From: Isohypsibius dastychi
Lineage: Eukaryota; Tardigrada; Eutardigrada; Parachela; Isohypsibiidae
Reading direction: 5' to 3'
Assembly (NCBI GenBank): GCA_034696485.1
Contig: JAQIWT010000194.1
Coordinates: 1 to 29,153 of the forward strand
Length of the DNA stretch: 29,153 bases
Part shown: in pieces, positions 19,571-29,153 of the stretch
Layout of the letters: the number at the start of each line of letters is the position of its first letter
Position numbering within the stretch: the first letter of the stretch is position 1
Program-made: the position numbers and the translations under genes
The notes under the pieces: model-generated
What the model was told of the DNA's origin: nothing
The model's input: the letters and a program-made list of their open reading frames with translations, nothing else
Databases searched by the model: none

Positions 19571-19892
19571 CTTAAGGAAAACATGAAATGATAAACTCTT
19601 ACATGTACGCGACAACAAGGCCCCAAAATCTGGTAACGAACTATATTTGAAAGAATGCGTGCTTGACCATAAATGAGCCACATCATAACAAAAAAAACAA
19701 GCATTTATTTAGAACTCATGCAATCCAGGAAAACGGGACTAGGGAATCTTTTGTAGGTTATTCATATATACGCTATTTCCCCGTAGACTAGATAGCTACC
19801 CGCGTCCAAAAATGTCACCCAAACCTTCATTCCCGAAGCTCAAAAATTAGATGATCACAGAGGGATAGCCAGTGTTAGTACATTAAATGTGC

Positions 19893-20102
19893 TTAGATTG
19901 TGTTTTTCCGCAACACATGGTGGAAAAACGTGAACAGCGCATCCGACGTCTCCGGTTCCGACAGAGTGGGAAGCGCGACGTTGTTGACATCTTTAGAATT
20001 CGGGCTTTCTCTGGTCTTGACTACTCTATCATCAGCAAAGCAAGGCTTGGGAGTTGTCCCATTTCCACCACCCGGTTTCGTCGCGGAGTCACGTGAACTC
20101 AT
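19893..20102 (-). CDS. small ORF D2 (69 aa), paralogue of D1
   Basis: The frame starts at the ATG at 20102-20100 (MSSRDSATKP) and ends LRKNTI. It pairs with D1 as described there. Its C-terminal stretch (ETSDALFTFFHHVLRK) matches the alternative frame of D1, so D2 probably keeps the older reading frame. No domain is recognised. It lies directly downstream of the GIN-kinase gene on the same strand, with about 400 bp between them. Confidence 0.4.
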   Translation of the reverse strand: MSSRDSATKPGGGNGTTPKPCFADDRVVKTRESPNSKDVNNVALPTLSEPETSDALFTFFHHVLRKNTI

Positions 20103-20506
20103 TTTAATAATAACAAACAAAAGTCAAAGAAATAACTCTGGAAAGTCAGCAATGGAAAAAACTTCTGCAGTTTCTTTTTTTTTGTATTCTTTTATACGGA
20201 ACTATTCGGGTCACTTAATCGCAATCTGCATTTGTGTCACAACCGAACAAAGATGAACGTGACAGTCGGTCATTGTTGTGAATCCCAATGTGTCATAACA
20301 AGTCATGTCAGCTATGCTCATGGCATAGAAACCAACAATTTAGTCTAGTTTGATAAGCGACTCAGCACACATTGAGGATCGGATACGATTCAACAAAATG
20401 TAAAACTTCATAAATCAGGTCTTCTTGCCTCAGTAACATTTTCTAAGTAAACTGTGCATCCTTTTCATTGTTTACATTAACAGCGTAGAAATGATTGTTA
20501 GGAGGT

Positions 20507-23500
20507 TCAACTGTTGAATGGAAAAACTGTGGCTTGACCTTCTGATGCAACCGATACCAACGGGTTCCCAGAATACATCACCCTTGCTTGACCAGATGCT
20601 CTTCCCTTTAATGAGCCCACAACTAGAGCCTGAATTTCACTTTCGCCAGTCGCCCTTATGACGACATCTTGAACCCTCAGGTTGCGACCACAGAGACGTG
20701 CGTTACCTGATGTTGTAAATTCGCACCTGCCTGCATCCCCCGAAAGGCTCAGCATGCTCGATCCACTTGCAAGTATCCGCAGATCCTCGACGGAAAAGGT
20801 GACCTGAACCACAGATGACCCCGAAGTTGAAATTGCCAGACGTTGTGTCGAGAAACGGGATGTTACTGTGAGCTTCGCAGAGCCCGACACTTCAATGTCA
20901 GTCAAGAAATCAGTGAAGATTCCCCCATTGATTTGGGAGATGTTTGAGATGTTGAAGAATCCGTCGGAGCTGACGGCAGATGTTGGAGCCGAAAATAGTC
21001 GGTCCGTTGAAATTTCAATGGTAACATTAACCGATCCAGAAATGCGAACTTTGCGAACATACTCGGATGGGTTTTGGTGATGGCTTGTTTGGGTCCGGTC
21101 TGGCTGATTTCGCGACTGATTCGTTGAACTGGTCCTCCACATTGAACTTGCAGAGACTACAATAATTCATTGGCATATTTGATTATATTCACATGGAGGT
21201 TGGTTGGTCAGATGGAAAAAGCCACAAATGTTAATATTCTACTATTTATCCATCGTTTTACAATACATCTAAGTAATTTACTCTGCAAAAACTCACCCGT
21301 TGATGCTGCACTGGAAGGGAAAAACTGGTTATCCGCAAATGAAGACGAGGCACTCCTGGGGATGTTGTTGAACGGAAAGTTCGCTCCAGATGCGCTACTG
21401 AATGTCTGTCGCACGTTGTTCTGAATACCCCGTCTCAGCGTTCGTCCAAAATCACAGTGGTCGAAATCCGAATCTATACCAAAACACAACAAGTCAGTTT
21501 TTGTATGCAGATAGTAATCGCACATCACAGATTACCTGGGGAACTGAGGGAAGAGTCGGAACTGCTTTGGGTGTGTCGGTTGCTGTTCGAGGAAGATTCA
21601 ATCTTGACGCCACCCACGATCTGATTTCGGGGTGAACGATCATGTTTCGTCTGAATAACGGGCTGTACATTTTTCTTGAAAGCATCCCCTTCTGCGTAGG
21701 CTTCGTTTGCTATGATTTCACCATCAACAGTGTAGTTCCACAGTTCTCCAAATAACTTCTCTTCAATCAGACAAGGGTTCTCCTTAAAGAACTCACGCAG
21801 CCAGGTGTATTCTGGAGAATGATGAAATCGCTGCAAGTGTTGCCGTTTGCTTTCCGTGTCGGAAAGAAGGTTCAAATCCACCGCAACAAACTGCAACTCA
21901 CTCAGTCGAGAAAAGACATTCTCTTCTATGGAAGCAACTGTAGTGTTGTCCAACAAAATTGCTCGAATATTAGGCATCCCCGAAAGGTCACCATGTTGCA
22001 ATGTGATTTCAGTGCATTCATAGAAGTGTAACATAATCAAGTGGTCCAAACAGAGCTGACTCAAATGCGACGCCGTGAAGTCACGGGCTCGTGAAATTGA
22101 GAGGTGTAGAACAAGATCCTTTATCGGTGACAACATATCACTTAGTCCACTGAAGTCTTTCCCCTCAAGGGTAACAAAGAGTGGGTTTTTCAGTTCACAG
22201 AGCGTGGTGAATAGTCGGGACGCATCATGATTCAAACCGTCGGCAATCATCATCAGACTGAGCCTGTTGTCTTTGCCAATACGGAGCCAACCACCATCGA
22301 ACGTCACGAGCAAGGCAAAGCCGTCTTCTGGCTCACCCTTAGATGTGCCGAACTCTGAAAATAGCTTCATCATGGCACTGGTGTCCAATGCGGAATTTTC
22401 AATCATGTGAGCGAATTCCTTAAAGTTTTGTAGTTGACCATTTAGCGGTTGTTCATTTTCCTCATAGGGAAGCTCGCAAGACCCCCCAACTTCCCAGAGC
22501 GCATGTCTTCTTCTTGTCGGTTCGATACGAAGAGTTGGGTTTGCTTTAAAATATTCATGTAGCCAGGCGAACGTTGGATTAAAATGGTATCTGCTCAGGT
22601 TGATTTTTCGCCAGAGCGGGAATAACGTCTCCTCTCGGCCCTCTGTGACTGAATTCAGATTCAAACCGACGTACTCTAATAACGGTAGCTCTTCAAAAAT
22701 GTTCTCTTCCAAAAGCGCAATTGTGCTGTCTAGAAACGTAATGATCCTTAGACTCTGTAGTCCTTCCACATCAACTTTCCGAAGAGACACATCTTGTACG
22801 CGCCAGAACTGGATTTCTCTGATGTGTGGCAAATGAATTCCATGCAGGATTTTGCCGGTCCAGCCTTTTCCCGTTGAAAACGTCAAAAACGCCACCTGAT
22901 GCGATACCGATGTAATCACGTTTTTAAGTTCCATGCTAGGATTCCTGTAAAACTGCAGGCCCAGAGCAATGCGATGTTTTGATAATTGACTGCATATTTG
23001 TTGCAGATCCCGAATATATTCCGAATCATTCCCTCCTTGCTCGAGGTGGGTAATGAACTCTGGAGTCGCGACGACGTGGACCACACCATTTTGGATCATC
23101 TCTTTCACTGTGCAGTTACGAGTGCTCAGGGCAGTCAGTGACTCCTTCCTCACCCCTTCGATCTCAATAGTGAGTTGACTAGGATTGAGGGGAAACATGC
23201 GAAGAATTTCCGCAGTCGCTCGTTCAGCTTGGTTTACGACCAGACATTTTTCCACAAAACGTTTTTGGAGCGTAAGCCGGGGTCGGCGTTGTTGAGCTCT
23301 GCCTTGTGAAACGGCGATCATTTGCCTTTCTAGCGATTTATTCTCTATTATGTGGCCCCGGATTGTAAGTTCCTCGATCCCAAGCAAAATATCTAAGGCA
23401 ATACAGCCGATGCTCCATATATCAGTCCGTTCCTTGACTAATATGGAGCCAGTTTTTTCTGGATGCAGGTATAGTAGAGCCATTTCGGGTGACATATAAT

Positions 23501-25559
23501 GGAGGGAAATCTTTAGATCCTCCATGCTTCGTTTGACTCGGATAGAATTATAAGCCAGGGGGCATTCCAGTCCAGAGATTTTCATTATCCGTTCATGTGA
23601 ATCCGAGCTGGATTCGATCCAGTGTATCTTCCTCGGCGTCAAATTAGTGTGGACCACCTTGTTCTGGTGCAAAAACGCCAGACCTTCAACAATTTGCTTG
23701 ATGTAAGCAAGACCTTGGCTTGATGGAATCACGTGACGTTCCAGAAGATCCATAAGATTCCCTGAAATTTTAAAATCTGACAGACTAGCACAACTGATCT
23801 AAGACATTCTTAAGTTCATCCAAATCGGTGATCTATGTAACAAAATTTTGAATCATCAAACTTCACTCACCTGACTGAAATTCCATCAGTATGTTTGTGG
23901 TCAGCTGATCGCACGTTAGTTGCGAATATGCCAGATACTTTACAACGTTGTTATTCCTCAGCTTCGTGAGTTCGGAAAGTCGTCCCAACAACGAACTCGG
24001 ATCCGGGCAGTGGATGGGTTTCCATACCCGTATAGCATAAAATAAAACCTCTGCAAGATTGAAGTCGGCACGTGCACCATGCACTTCGCCGAACGACCCT
24101 GTATCCACGAGCCGACCGACAGTGCAAATTATTTCGCTTTCAGTATTGGGTATGGAAAATCTCAACGGGCTCTTAAAAGTCTTTGATTCCGGATCTTCAT
24201 CCGGTATTCTTGGACTGATGTATTTTCTTGCTCGCTGCAAAATATCATTAAACTGCAAAATGCTGACTTGACTTTCCTTGATGAATGGGTCGGACAAGAG
24301 TTTCTGGCACTCAGAGCGCAGTGTTGGATCTCTCTTCAAACAAACTGAGAGAAAGTTCTTTTCATTCTCTGCGAAGGTGGTTGGGATAACAGGGAGCCCA
24401 CCGGCGAGGAGGACCTGATGGTAAACACCGCCGAATGTACCGAATGATGACACATCAATGGGCTTCCCTTCCACAGTGTACTCTCTCGTTTCACCCTCCA
24501 ACAAAATATCGAGCAACACACAGCCTAAGCTCCATACATCGGTCTTTCTGCCAACCTTGTGCAGTTCCTGGGAGGTTGGCACATGGGTCCATTTTGCGGC
24601 CATCTCCGGAGAGTAGTACGATGAAGTGCCACGGAGCTCAGTGATATCGTTGGTCATTGTGTACTCAGATTCGAGGAAGCATGGATCGGCGTAATCCGCG
24701 ATTTTGAGTACGACAAAGCCAGATGCAGAAGATATCAGGATGTTACTGGGTTTTACGTCAGTATGGACAATGTTATTTGAATGTAGACACACGAGGCCCT
24801 GCAGGATTTGTCTGATGCACTCTGAACTGTGCTCCTTCACCGCCGAGATACAAGCATCAAGAGTTCCACCTGGACAACACATTTGAGATTACAATGTACT
24901 GCACACGGGCGATGAAAAATTACAGACGTGCATATAGTTTTCATAGATGAGAATCTTGCCACCTCGATTAGGTCTTACATGCGGTGAAGGTCATAACACG
25001 GTCAAATCAAAGAAGAAAAAGACAATCGTCAGACAGGAAGGCATTCAAAACAGAAGGGAATCTGTAACTCTCACCGTTTAAAACTGAATTTCCGTTTTCC
25101 GACAAATTCAACAAACGAAAAAATTGATTGAAAAACAGAATGTTTTCATGAGACTAATCAATTGCGTGTTCAGGTCATTCGGTTCACTTCGGTTCACTTC
25201 CCAAGATGTAGATCCTCACCTGGGCAGAATTCCATAACAATCCGCAATGATGGCGTCGAGATTCCGTCAGTTGGTTTATGTGAAAAGCAATTGAAATATT
25301 TCACTAGATTATCGTGACGCAGTCCCCCACAGACATTGACCTTAGCAATCATTTTAGAAAAGGCGGCATCCAGTTCAGCTCCCTTGAACTTCTGCTGAAT
25401 TTCGACATTTTTAACAGCTACTTGAAATGGAGCACATGGATGGATACTGCAGTCCTGAGAATATTGATATACTTTCCCAAATGCTCCGCCGCCAAGGATG
25501 ATTTCCAAACGATAAGGAACTGAAATTTGTCCAAAGGGAATATTCATCCGAACAGACAT
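20507..25559 (-). CDS. kinase-pseudokinase-LRR-like-GIN (DUF2807) fusion protein, five exons
   Basis: Exons are 25559-25220, 24869-23871, 23761-21536, 21473-21297 and 21156-20507. All introns are GT-AG and phase 1, and the model gives 1,463 aa. Kinase 1 (about 16-320) has GGGAFGKV, Lys50 in VAVK, HTDVKPSN with catalytic Asp151, DYA in place of DFG (172-174), SPE and DVWSLGC. Kinase 2 (about 361-640) keeps TGSFGEV and DIWSIGC. It has AIR for AIK, HTN for HRD and no DFG, so it is probably inactive. Residues about 690-1120 hold two LRR-like modules, each ending W-L-x-E-(Y/F)-F-K-x-NP. A Ser/Asn-rich linker follows, then a GIN/DUF2807 beta-helix (about 1280-1463) with repeated SGS motifs and the GRASGQARVMYSGNP end. 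No signal peptide or membrane segment is seen, so it is likely cytosolic. ATG 25559 is chosen as first in frame near an initiator-like TCAGTAC. A second Met lies four codons on. Confidence 0.85.
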
Positions 25560-27869
25560 CTTGCGCAGACGTACTGAGGCACAATTATGTCGGTTTTTGA
25601 TCCCCAAGTCTTTACACCACAAATGAAAGATCGGCGGGTTGGGACAGTTATCGGAATCACTGGTGCCGTTAAATGTTCAAACTAGTGCAAGGTAGGGACA
25701 TGGACTAGTTTATGTGGTGGATTTCATTGTTTGATTTGTCGGTAATCTCGCGAGACCGACAGCTATCTCGTTATCTCCAAAATATCCGAAACACACCAGA
25801 CAGTTTATGGGCTTGCTTAACTCATTATTCGTCCATGAGGTAAAAGAAAGAGAAAGTATTCTCTACAACCCTTGTAACATTTATAGCAAGTAAAATCACA
25901 ATAATATGTTTCTGTCTCATGAAAGACTTATGTCAGGTCTTATGTCGTCACAAAATCTTCAACACATCCTCAGATTCACCAAAGCAAATAGTTTATCGTA
26001 GAATCGCTGCGACTTCGAGAACAAACTGCATGGCGCGTAGAAGCTTCGGTGTGTTAATTTAAGTGTGTGTCCCTTTAGTTGCCCTGATTATTTGGTGCAA
26101 GGAGAACATTGTCCGTCTGCTGTAGAAGTCCCTCTTTATCGACACATTCCAAATGTTGATGACAAGTGGAGCATTGAAGAGGCCAGCTGCATCTATCAGA
26201 AAAGAAAACAGAAGAGAATGCCGAAGAAGCCGCATTTTAAGCAACACCCCTGTAACAGTATATGCAGTTTGAGTCAAAAACAGAGAGCCAACAATAACGA
26301 CGTTTTTTCCACAGTACAATAAATATATGGTAGAGAAATCGCACAGACACTCTGAAATTCGTGTTTGATTCGTTGGACCCTGACCAAGTTTTCGGAGAGC
26401 CGAATAGTTCCTGTGATTGAAGTTAACCAATGATGCTCCGTAAACGAATCATCATTTCTACCAAAAATCAGGCAAACGAAAGAACGGTTTCGCGAAAATT
26501 CGAGTAGCGAACAGGCCGCTCCGAAAATTCACAACACGCGTCGAAATGACGTGATGTGGGCTACCTGGTGACGTGATAATTGATAATCTGCTCATGAAGT
26601 TTTGGTCGGTGCCGCGTTTATGGGTGTCAGGAGTATCTTTCTGCGCTCACGGGCGATCAACAGGCATTTTTCTGCGCTCACGGGCGTTTAAAAAAAACCA
26701 TGAAAGGTCACCACTATAGTTGTGAAAAGGTGGTGGAAGGTCTTCCGCTAGAGAATTTCTTGTGTGTACAAGATTTTGATATCTGCATAGTCAGTCAAAA
26801 CAGAATTTAGAGATAACCAAGGTCGAAAAAGTGGTGGGTCCAGGCTCCAGAATTAACAGGGTGGATGGGAGTTTTGACTGTGATCAAACTTGTGGTCAAA
26901 CTTGAAAGTCAGTTTAAGCTACAAAATATATGTAGGAAGCTGAGCTTCTATATCGGTACATCTACGGCTTCTCTGGTGAGGAATGCAGCAGTATGCTAAA
27001 CCCAGTCGCCAGTTTATAAGGAGAAGATGAACAAAATACACTAACAGCACTATTCTGCGGTGCTGTTTTTCTCAAGGTGATGAAAGCAGTAGCGGATTGT
27101 CCGCGAAATGGAGACGATATATTTCTGCCGGACAAAGCCAAAATTGCTGAGTTAAGTTCATTTCCCCGGCACTAAAAATTTGAAACTCGTCGGTCAAAAA
27201 AATCCTGATCGGTCAATCGCATCGTCAAAAGGTTTTAGACCCTTTGTTTGCACAAGGGTCAACGACGTGACATTTTAGGAATGTGGGTCAACTCAGGGGT
27301 CCGCGTTTGGGATATGATGACACCACACAGTTCACTCGTCTACCGTGTTGATACGCCTTCTTTTTTGACAAACAATTTCACACCCGAGGTCGAGGACACA
27401 ACTTTGGCGCGCAAGTTAACGAAAAGGGATGTTCGAATCTCACCTTCACCGTATTATTTGGCATGGGCGTTAACTCACTTCAGCATGTTTCTTCTGAAGA
27501 AATTCGGGGACGAAATATGGAAACGGTTGTTATAGCAAACCATGTCAGATATTTCGTGAAACGGACACTGTCAGTTTGCTTTGGCATGCTCTGCAAAGTT
27601 ACTGGTTCGGGACCCCAGTCATCACCTTCTGTAGACACTGACATCAAAGTGATGCCAGCGGTATTGAAAACCATTCAGGACGATTTTCATCTTGAATACA
27701 ATTGCAAAACTGAATTTTTAGGAGTATTTTTGCGTTTTTATTTGCTCCGACATTTTCTGAAATGAACTTGCTACCAGAAATGGAGTACTTGTCATTACAT
27801 GGCGCAGTCATCTTAGCAAAACTTTGAACTACAGATGAACAATAATTATCGTTCTCCGACCGTTCTGAA
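25560..27869. other. 2.3-kb intergenic region, no supported gene
   Basis: Open frames on both strands near 26059-26430 and 27248-27765 have no recognisable motif and no splice partners. The promoter of the GIN-kinase gene should lie at the left end (TCAGTAC about 15-20 bp upstream of its ATG; no clear TATA). The 3' UTR of the second GIN gene lies at the right end. Confidence 0.5.
26638..26686 (+). repeat. direct repeat TTTCTGCGCTCACGGGCG
   Basis: The 18-bp phrase occurs at 26638-26655 and again at 26669-26686, separated by 13 bp. It lies in non-coding sequence and has no known role. Confidence 0.7.
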
Positions 27870-28468
27870 TCATGGTTTAGCATCGCCATTTCCAGAAACT
27901 CTAACCATAACTGTTGGATTTGCAATGTACCGAAGTGTCGCATTGCCGGAGACTTTTCCCACCACAGAGTCAGTTACTTTCACATGCACATTGCTGTTAT
28001 CACTGGCGTGAACAAATGCTTCTTTGACAGTCAAGTCGTTCCCCATAATGTCAGACATTCCAAATGTGGTGAAGTGGCCTTTAAGCGAGCTGCCTGATAG
28101 TTTCAGAGTGGACATATCTTTACCACTAATATCAACCTCTCCAGCTGTAAAGCAGGCTTTTAAAGTAGTAGACCCCCCTGCTGATATCCACAGCTGTTTG
28201 GTGGAGAAATGTGAAGAAATGATGAGCTTCGAAGATCCCGATATGTCTATATGGGTTAAAAAGTCTGTGACTAGTTTCGATTTTCCGTCGCAGACATCAA
28301 AGTATCCATCATGAGCCATACCAGCCGCAGTTGGTGGGTATGGGTTTAAACCGTTTGTTTGAATGTCTACGATTACTTTTGCAGCTCCACGGACACGAAT
28401 CTTTCGAACTGTCGCAGCTGCACGCTGGCTGGAACCCGCTGATTCTCCGCCGGGGAATGATCTGCCAC
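27870..28468 (-). CDS. 3' exon of a second GIN (DUF2807) domain gene
   Basis: The exon starts after an acceptor (TGTTGCAG, AG at 28470-28469) in phase 1, as the GIN exon of the fusion gene does, and ends at TGA 27872-27870. It encodes 198 aa plus the split codon: a short Gly/Ser linker, then a full GIN beta-helix. Matches to the other copy are VRKIRVRGAAKVIVDI, DFLTHIDISGSSKLII, FSTKQL, LSGSS, and a C-terminal VGKVSGNATLRYIANP with a VSGNGDA end. In bacteria this domain is typically secreted or surface bound and builds a right-handed beta-helix. Identity to the first copy is moderate, so the duplication is old. Upstream exons, and so whether this protein also has a kinase, were not found before the window edge. 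Confidence 0.75.
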
Positions 28469-29153
28469 CTGCAACATATGAAAAGCTGAAATGTAGAAGA
28501 CTGACCGCCCTGTGAAGTTCGGATCACAGTCGACAGCGATCACTCATGCGATATTAAATTCAGAGAACCAAAACTGATTTCTTATATTGACAGCAGACAC
28601 CGAAAATTTCTACAAAACATCAATTCAGATTGTATGACTCGATGGCATCCAACCTTGATACAATTCTTGCGGCAGAAAATTGGCCCAACAGAGAAAAAGA
28701 CATCACCAAGCCATTGTCAGACCAGTTTCTAGCTTCTGAATAGTCTATGTTAGATGGGTTCGAAGTGTTCTGGCTCAATTCAATGGGCACTGTTGATTAG
28801 TGTAAACCTCTCTAAAATGGTCGAAATCACAGAGAACCCCCGCCCCCAACCCGTGAGATTCAGTGCACTCTGTTTCAAAGCGATTTCATGACATATATTT
28901 GGCTTCGCGGTTAGTTGATCTCGGACATACTTCCACTCGATATTGCCTCTTGCAGCATCGCTGAGCCTCTTAAGGTGTTTGTCTGGGGGGTTCGGACAAA
29001 CTTGGGTTCCCGAATTGTGTGGGTTATTGAGCGCCTTTACGATAGACGCACACCGTGTGGCTAGCCGCGCAAGAGAGGCAGCTAGAGAATGAGCCCACGC
29101 AACACCGCGCGCGGTCACTCAGAGAGGCAGAGAGGAGCCATAAACAGAAATTT
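28469..29153. other. upstream of the second GIN exon, no exon assigned
   Basis: This stretch should be intron or 5' region of the minus-strand GIN gene. A 112-codon frame at 28780-29118 has no recognisable feature. The right-most 250 bp is GC-richer, with CpG-rich words, which may be repeat or promoter. I see no phase-1 donor exon that resembles exon 4 of the fusion gene. Confidence 0.35.

Larger units (their letters stand above)
17640..20440. repeat. tandem duplication, unit about 1.4 kb
   Basis: Two units each contain a receptor 5' fragment followed by a small D ORF and a shared tail. The first spans about 17640-18970 and the second about 19050-20440. The tail includes CTCATGGCATAGAAACCAAC in both. 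Identity is moderate with many small indels, so the duplication is not recent. Confidence 0.65.

Noticed and set aside
23580-23620. GGATTCGATCC-like word resembling a tRNA T-arm
   Set aside because: It lies inside the kinase coding exon and no cloverleaf can be formed around it.
26059-26430. Minus-strand frame with an ALRKLGQG stretch like a kinase glycine loop and a hydrophobic middle
   Set aside because: No other kinase motif follows, the frame has no ATG-exon context or matched splice partners, and the loop lacks the FG-x-V part.
27248-27765. Overlapping plus-strand frames of 95-100 codons
   Set aside because: No recognisable motif, no splice signals of matching phase, and composition no different from intergenic sequence.
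28024-28314. Plus-strand frame of 96 codons
   Set aside because: It is the reverse-strand shadow of the second GIN domain, whose repeated Gly/Ser codons keep the opposite strand open.
28780-29118. Minus-strand 112-codon frame upstream of the second GIN exon
   Set aside because: No domain, no donor of phase 1 that fits the acceptor at 28469, and unusual composition more like repeat DNA.

Overview
The window is nuclear DNA from an invertebrate animal. Coding regions are split by short GT-AG introns (53 bp to about 770 bp), the coding density is moderate, and two genes are clear animal orthologues (WDR70 and the POLR1D isoform-2 type protein). Ionotropic-receptor (IR-type) glutamate receptor relatives point to a protostome. 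A tardigrade or another small ecdysozoan would fit the base composition and intron style, but that is an inference and nothing here proves it. There is no sign of a bacterial replicon: no operons, no Shine-Dalgarno sites, no tRNA or rRNA genes.

Layout. 1-2.2 kb: the 3' exon of an unrecognised minus-strand gene, then an intron-less 288-aa minus-strand gene whose middle is very rich in Gly, Ala and Val. 2.38-4.03 kb: a non-autonomous DNA transposon with inverted ends, a target-site duplication and clustered 15-bp motifs. 4.37-9.58 kb: a housekeeping pair transcribed divergently from one 460-bp promoter region, WDR70 (seven exons, 695 aa) and the POLR1D-like gene (two exons, 202 aa). 9.8-20.4 kb: a fast-changing accessory block with two IR-type receptor copies about 6 kb apart (copy A frameshifted, copy B open for 449 codons), a third decayed receptor fragment, two small paralogous ORFs, a secreted cysteine-rich peptide gene, and several MITE or foldback repeats, one of which sits inside a receptor intron.

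20.5-28.5 kb holds the most unusual content. One five-exon minus-strand gene reads through 1,463 codons as protein kinase, then degenerate second kinase, then two leucine-rich-repeat-like modules, then a C-terminal beta-helical domain of the DUF2807 / 'head GIN' type, which is normally a bacterial secreted or adhesin-type domain. A second minus-strand gene, cut by the right edge of the window, ends in a paralogous GIN domain. All four introns of the fusion gene are phase 1. The kinase 1 and kinase 2 introns interrupt the same place in the fold (Met-Glu-Phe-x-x-Gly | Gly), so the gene appears to have grown by internal kinase duplication and by addition of a phase-1 GIN exon.

All coding models were built by hand from reading frame and splice-site logic. 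Exon joins were checked for phase, but no transcript or database evidence was available. Long gene-free stretches are listed as such.
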